Positions 57,800 to 64,000 of a stretch of DNA of 64,000 nucleotides are shown one piece after another (position 1 is the stretch's first letter; each line of letters opens with the position of its first letter). The notes below the pieces were generated by a model. The model did not search any database and was not told where the DNA came from. It was given only the letters and a program-made list of their open reading frames with translations. The DNA comes from Prevotella communis (GTDB lineage Bacteria > Bacteroidota > Bacteroidia > Bacteroidales > Bacteroidaceae), in NCBI RefSeq assembly GCF_022024115.1, contig NZ_CP091792.1, positions 2,542,001-2,606,000 on the forward strand, given 5' to 3'. The position numbers were made by a program, and so were the translations under genes.

Positions 57800-59249
57800 C
57801 AGGATTCACAGTTTGATTATTCAAGGAAACTTCAATGGTCTTGTCAAGCAACTGAGTGACAGAATGTGTGTGTTCAGCCATTTCGTTGACCATCTCAGCC
57901 ACTTCCTCATGCGTCAAGTGGTCATGTTCCTTGGAGATAGTATCTACCAATGTATTGATTCGGGTCACAGGTTGCACCATCTGACCAGTCATATTATGTA
58001 CGAAAACAGATTTCAGCCTGTCGGCCTCACGTACTTTCTCACGGGCCACACGCAAAGCATCATTCTGACGGTCAAGAACAGTCTTGCGCTGTTCGATGGT
58101 AGCCAGATAACGACCTAATGAACGCTGCATGGCACGGAAGCTCTTCTGCAAGGCACCGACCTCATCCTTTCGGTAGCTGTCTGCAATGGGCTTGTCAAAA
58201 TGGCCTGCTGCCAGACGCTGAGCAGAGAGGTCGAGCATTCGTAGCGGGCGCAACTGGAAATGGATGTAATGCGAACAGTACAACAGCAAGACCAGCATGC
58301 CGCCAACCATAATAAACATCATTCGTTTCAGCAAACGGTCATATGTATCAAAGACATCCGACTTCAAACTGACGATGTTGGCTGTCCACCCCGTGTTTCT
58401 ATAGGGCTTATAGAATACATAGCAGGGAGCGCCATATAAGGTCAGGGACATATGGCCAGTATTACCCTTCAACATCACATCAGTCAACTGCTGCAGATTT
58501 TGATCAGGGTATTCCGCCAGCTGTTCATAGATGGTACGCGCCTGCAAATAGGACGAATCGGGATGGATGATAAACGTACCACTCTGATTCATCAAAGAAC
58601 AAAATGTACGCGGGAAGGGGCGCGCAGCTTCAATCGTATGCGACAGCCACTCCAAGGAAATGGCCGACACAAAGACACCGATAACACGCTCATGTTGCCT
58701 GATGGGGATGCTATAACCCATAACCGGATATCCGCCACGCAGGTTTTCTATCGTAGGGTCGCTCCACTGGGCCTCACCGGTAGAATATGGCAAGGAATAC
58801 CATTCCTGTTCTGTATAGGGACGGTTTCCAAAATGATCAGACATAGAGATAGAGTCGGTGCCACGATAAGAACAGAATAAAGTCTGGCAGTCTTTATCCT
58901 CACAGAAAGAAGGGTCTAACGCAATAGCACATCCTACAATACTGGGATTGCTATCCAACATCTTACGGGTGAGGTATTGCAGGGTTGCAGGCTCATTAAC
59001 ATGATGCTCTACATTCCAGTGTATGTTTATGGAAGCCTTTTCTACAGTACGCAAACGATTATCAATTTGCTGTATCATACCGTCCAAGGCAGCCTCAGAC
59101 TTTGCCAAAGCCTCTTTCTTCACGGCTGTACGGGCATAATAGAACATAACCAAGAGAGCCGCCATAAAAAATATGGCCACGAATCCCACAACACAAAGAC
59201 TTAATCTTGCTGAAAGGGATTTGCGTATCGCTAAGATCAGGTTCTTCAT
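57780..59249 (-). CDS. Cache-HAMP sensor with degenerate kinase dimerisation domain
   Basis: 489 residues, homologous throughout to the sensor part of the next gene: membrane helix, Cache domain (SIPIRQHERVIGVFVSAISL), second helix, HAMP (MLDLSAQRLAAGHFDKPIAD). A DHp-like helix follows (SVFVHNMTGQMVQPVTRINT) in which the phosphoacceptor His is Gly422, and the protein ends without any ATPase domain. It is probably a partner or decoy subunit for the intact kinase encoded downstream. Confidence 0.82.
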   Translation of the reverse strand: MKNLILAIRKSLSARLSLCVVGFVAIFFMAALLVMFYYARTAVKKEALAKSEAALDGMIQQIDNRLRTVEKASINIHWNVEHHVNEPATLQYLTRKMLDSNPSIVGCAIALDPSFCEDKDCQTLFCSYRGTDSISMSDHFGNRPYTEQEWYSLPYSTGEAQWSDPTIENLRGGYPVMGYSIPIRQHERVIGVFVSAISLEWLSHTIEAARPFPRTFCSLMNQSGTFIIHPDSSYLQARTIYEQLAEYPDQNLQQLTDVMLKGNTGHMSLTLYGAPCYVFYKPYRNTGWTANIVSLKSDVFDTYDRLLKRMMFIMVGGMLVLLLYCSHYIHFQLRPLRMLDLSAQRLAAGHFDKPIADSYRKDEVGALQKSFRAMQRSLGRYLATIEQRKTVLDRQNDALRVAREKVREADRLKSVFVHNMTGQMVQPVTRINTLVDTISKEHDHLTHEEVAEMVNEMAEHTHSVTQLLDKTIEVSLNNQTVNPDDNTNT

Positions 59250-59258
59250 AAACTGAGT

Positions 59259-59267
59259 GCAAAGTTA
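59259..59267 (-). promoter_or_regulatory. Promoter -7 element of the sensor pair
   Basis: TAACTTTGC on the minus strand, ending 10 bases before the ATG at 59249, so the transcript would be almost leaderless. Confidence 0.6.
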
Positions 59268-59357
59268 ACCATTTTTTCAAAAAGAGCGTTGTTTCTACAC
59301 ACAAACTTTTCTGAAAAAAAGTTATCTTTGCACCCCTCGTCGATTAATCTTTATGCT

Positions 59358-61691
59358 TTATCGAATGACGACCTTCCGGCCGTTTCTGATATACATTCCT
59401 TTCACAGGATGTTCCACTACCTGTCCATTCAAGTTGTAATACTTATTATCATTGATATGGTCATATTTAGCCATATTAACAGTCGTGACTTCAGACTTCG
59501 GAACCAGATACATTCCTTTCACCGTGAGCTGGCCACCACTATTAACCTTGATGGTATTCAGATGTACAAAACCATCAACGCGTTTATTACCGTTGGAATC
59601 GTCCATAGCAGCAATCTGCTCCAATGGAATAGAAATCACACCATATTCTGAATCCCAGTAGGTGCTCCGTTCATTCACATCGGTAATGAACTGCTTATAG
59701 GGACCATGATCCACAAGGCGGTTGGCAATGATACGCAGTCCACTACCCGATCCCCGAACGATCAGACGGTCGTACTGACTGAGGTCGGCAAACTGATTGT
59801 AAGTCACAGAAGTGGAACCTACAACGACGTTACCGCCACTCAACGACTTATTCAGGTTCCAGTCTGCATTCCAGGCCTTTGTCTGGCTTGCATCAGCACC
59901 TGTGCCATTCCACTCGCAGAACATGTCCTTCGTCAGAGGAATCCACTCCTCAGGAGCCTCAAAGTCGTCAATGTTCACATAGCTCAGGATATCATTCAGG
60001 ACCCTGGCGCTACGATTAGGAAAATACTCCGTCAACAGTCGGTTGCGTTCAGGGATATAGAACTCGTCAACAGTATACAGTTTGCCTGCAGAACTATAGC
60101 GATGGACATCCCGGCGGTAGTCGCCCCAACGGGCAGCCTCATCATAAAGAGCCTTGTCAATCGTGTAATAGAGACTGTCCCATACATCAACGACAGACTT
60201 CTCACCCAGCAATCCATCATTAGCCAGTACCTCTTTAGCACGACGTACATAGCGCTTTGCGAACTGAGGATTCTGCAACAGATTGCGGTAAATGGCCGTA
60301 ACAGCACCTTCCTTGTCCCTGCTGACAGCACCAGAAGCCACGTTCTCATTGACATTCATCAGAATCAGTTCACTATCCCAGCAAAGGAACTTGAATCCCT
60401 CGCTTGCCGTAGAGTCATTGTTATGGCGACGGATAGCATACCAGTTATGATGATTCCAGTCTGTATTACCAGCATACTGATTGATGAGCATATAATCGAT
60501 GAAGTTACCAATATCAAGCAGGGAATCGAGTTTCTGGTAATAGGTATCATCAGCAGCACGGGCCACGACATCATTCATTTTCTCCCACGCATCAAGTGTG
60601 CCTTCGCTGGCCTCAATATGATTTCCGCCATCCTCCTCAATCTTGACGACATCTATATCCTCCTTCTTGCCACCAAGATGGTCCTTGCCGAACTGGCCGT
60701 CCACACGTTCGGCAATATTGTAGAGTCCCCAATACATGCCATTGATAAACAAATGGACATAAAGGGCATTCACACTGGTGTGTCCCATTTTCCTCTGAAT
60801 GCGACGTGCCCATACATCTCGTGTATACTGCGCACGCTGACGGTTATCCTCGCCCCAGTGTTGCCAGGCATTACCGAAATGGCAACGCAGCACAAGCTGG
60901 TCGAACTTCGCAGGTTCGTCCTCACCAAAGAGCGGGTACTTCAGCGTCTTAGGACCATATTTCTCCTTGAATACCAGGCGGAAAGAGTGCTTGGGGTTTT
61001 TCTCTGCCAAGCGGCCATGTCCGCCATGCAGACGGATGCCACAACTCGTACTCAGGTCATGCTGCTGAGGACCGCCAAAGAGTTCCACGCTGGCAGGGCG
61101 CGTCCAGCCATGACCTGTAGCATCACCTACCGGAGGACCTGTGAAGATATAGATACCACCTCGTTCCTCATCATTCTCATGACTGAAGAAATTGTCCTTG
61201 TCAGAGACAATGCTCAGAACGGGCAGTTGCTTCAGGCCCTCAATAATCTTAGGCCGCAAGGTACTATTACCCGTCATCTCAGGATCCATCTCATAATCAG
61301 CCTTCGCAGTACCGCTGATCTGCGTATAGCTTCCCCACTCAGAGGGATAGCCCGCAGGGGTATTGGATTGACTAAGTACGGAATTAACAAAGATATAACT
61401 GGTTGTGGCAACGGGTGACAGTGAGTCACCTATCTCCTCGACAGCACGAAGGATTGTTGTCTTGGTGAGTTGCAGTGGAGCCGTGTATCGGGGACTGCTT
61501 TTCGTTGGCGTGCTACCATCCGTGGTATAGCGAATAGTAGCAGAGGCATCACCACTAATCGTGACGCTGATGCTCTTGGTACCGTCAATCAGTTCATGTG
61601 GCCGGTTGAACTTGGGCTGGGCCAAGGCTGTCGTAACAGCAGTCATAAATGTAAGAAATGTCAATTCTGTAAGTAGTAGAAATTTTTTCAT
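59358..61691 (-). CDS. Secreted CotH-family protein with N-terminal chitobiase-like module
   Basis: 777 residues. A signal peptide (to about TALAQ) is followed by a CHB_HEX_C-like beta module (IRYTTDGSTPTKSSPRYTAP), then the CotH kinase-like domain (CGIRLHGGHGRLAEKNPKHS, LYVHLFINGMYWGLYNIAER, DWNHHNWYAIRRHNN, KFLCWDSELIL). A carbohydrate-binding-like domain and the tail KYYNLNGQVVEHPVKGMYIR complete it. CotH proteins of spores are protein kinases; the role of secreted Prevotella members is not known. It lies next to the xylanase gene and may act with it. Confidence 0.82.
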   Translation of the reverse strand: MKKFLLLTELTFLTFMTAVTTALAQPKFNRPHELIDGTKSISVTISGDASATIRYTTDGSTPTKSSPRYTAPLQLTKTTILRAVEEIGDSLSPVATTSYIFVNSVLSQSNTPAGYPSEWGSYTQISGTAKADYEMDPEMTGNSTLRPKIIEGLKQLPVLSIVSDKDNFFSHENDEERGGIYIFTGPPVGDATGHGWTRPASVELFGGPQQHDLSTSCGIRLHGGHGRLAEKNPKHSFRLVFKEKYGPKTLKYPLFGEDEPAKFDQLVLRCHFGNAWQHWGEDNRQRAQYTRDVWARRIQRKMGHTSVNALYVHLFINGMYWGLYNIAERVDGQFGKDHLGGKKEDIDVVKIEEDGGNHIEASEGTLDAWEKMNDVVARAADDTYYQKLDSLLDIGNFIDYMLINQYAGNTDWNHHNWYAIRRHNNDSTASEGFKFLCWDSELILMNVNENVASGAVSRDKEGAVTAIYRNLLQNPQFAKRYVRRAKEVLANDGLLGEKSVVDVWDSLYYTIDKALYDEAARWGDYRRDVHRYSSAGKLYTVDEFYIPERNRLLTEYFPNRSARVLNDILSYVNIDDFEAPEEWIPLTKDMFCEWNGTGADASQTKAWNADWNLNKSLSGGNVVVGSTSVTYNQFADLSQYDRLIVRGSGSGLRIIANRLVDHGPYKQFITDVNERSTYWDSEYGVISIPLEQIAAMDDSNGNKRVDGFVHLNTIKVNSGGQLTVKGMYLVPKSEVTTVNMAKYDHINDNKYYNLNGQVVEHPVKGMYIRNGRKVVIR

Positions 61692-61709
61692 CGTTATTGG
61701 TTTTTGGGT

Positions 61710-61718
61710 GCAAAGATA
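61710..61718 (-). promoter_or_regulatory. Promoter -7 element of the CotH-family gene
   Basis: TATCTTTGC on the minus strand about 20 bases before the ATG at 61691, directly after the xylanase terminator. Confidence 0.65.
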
Positions 61719-61723
61719 ATAAA

Positions 61724-61750
61724 AAAATGCGGCAACGAGTGCCGCATTTT
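61724..61750 (-). terminator. Terminator of the xylanase-esterase gene
   Basis: AAAATGCGGCA and TGCCGCATTTT form a perfect 11-bp stem around five bases; on the minus strand seven Ts follow. Confidence 0.88.
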
Positions 61751-61785
61751 GTTTCGTTATATTTAAATTATGTTACAATCCTTAT

Positions 61786-63963
<2,178 letters not shown>

Positions 63964-64000
63964 TTAGAAATGGTTTAAAGTTATCACTAACGATATTTGC

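Noticed and set aside
59706..61418. 570-codon open frame on the plus strand
   Set aside because: Antisense to the CotH-family gene, whose signal peptide and motifs are unambiguous.

Overview
The window looks like a chromosome segment of a gut or rumen Prevotella-type bacterium (Bacteroidales). Four things support this. Promoters follow the Bacteroidetes pattern TTTG-N19-21-TAnnTTTG, seen here many times as TACCTTTGC. A type III glutamine synthetase is present. The gene order regulator-LptE-TPR protein-SecG is conserved in the group. The polysaccharide enzymes include a GH10 xylanase fused to a feruloyl-esterase-type domain, as in Prevotella ruminicola Xyn10D-Fae1A. There is one tRNA (His) and no rRNA, prophage, CRISPR array or recognisable transposase.

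Layout. 0-15.4 kb is housekeeping: the end of a CbbX-like AAA ATPase, glnN, cysE, two AmpG-like transporters beside a three-domain GT2/HIT-like/SpoIID protein (probably cell-wall sugar handling), rlmN, pdxA, a sigma-54 activator fused in frame to LptE, a TPR-like protein, secG and tRNA-His. 15.4-18.3 kb holds an aldo/keto reductase relic and a secreted GH27 alpha-galactosidase. 18.4-23.7 kb has an exonuclease, a DUF1294 protein and a TolC-HlyD-MFS efflux operon with a leader that could encode a 14-residue peptide. 23.8-27.3 kb is a patchwork of small metabolic genes and relics ending in an HxlR regulator.

27.3-36.7 kb is a tandem duplication of about 4.4 kb: cupin, flavin-binding protein, NifX-like protein, metallo-beta-lactamase-fold protein, YgbA-like protein and an HMA-tailed metal permease. 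The copies are identical at the 5' end and differ progressively toward the 3' end. Gene relics and dispersed hairpin repeats lie at the junctions.

36.8-43.5 kb is an AT-rich island: a VapBC-like pair, repeats, then two operons. The first encodes five small proteins (three with zinc-ribbon cysteines, one J-domain-like). The second encodes a LytTR regulator, a membrane-bound transpeptidase, a small membrane protein and a GH25 muramidase. Both operons share a direct repeat with exact 21-bp spacing upstream, so the LytTR protein may control both. This is my main candidate for an undescribed system. It is followed by arrays of palindromes phased at exactly 22 bp.

44-64 kb returns to normal core content: MATE exporter, Nudix hydrolase, LiaF-like protein, ECF sigma factor, membrane LytTR regulator, lipoprotein, flippase-like protein, pepD, a CorA transporter preceded by a leader ORF and a possible RNA switch, a DUF349 protein, paired Cache sensors (one lacking the kinase core), a CotH-family secreted protein and the xylanase-esterase.
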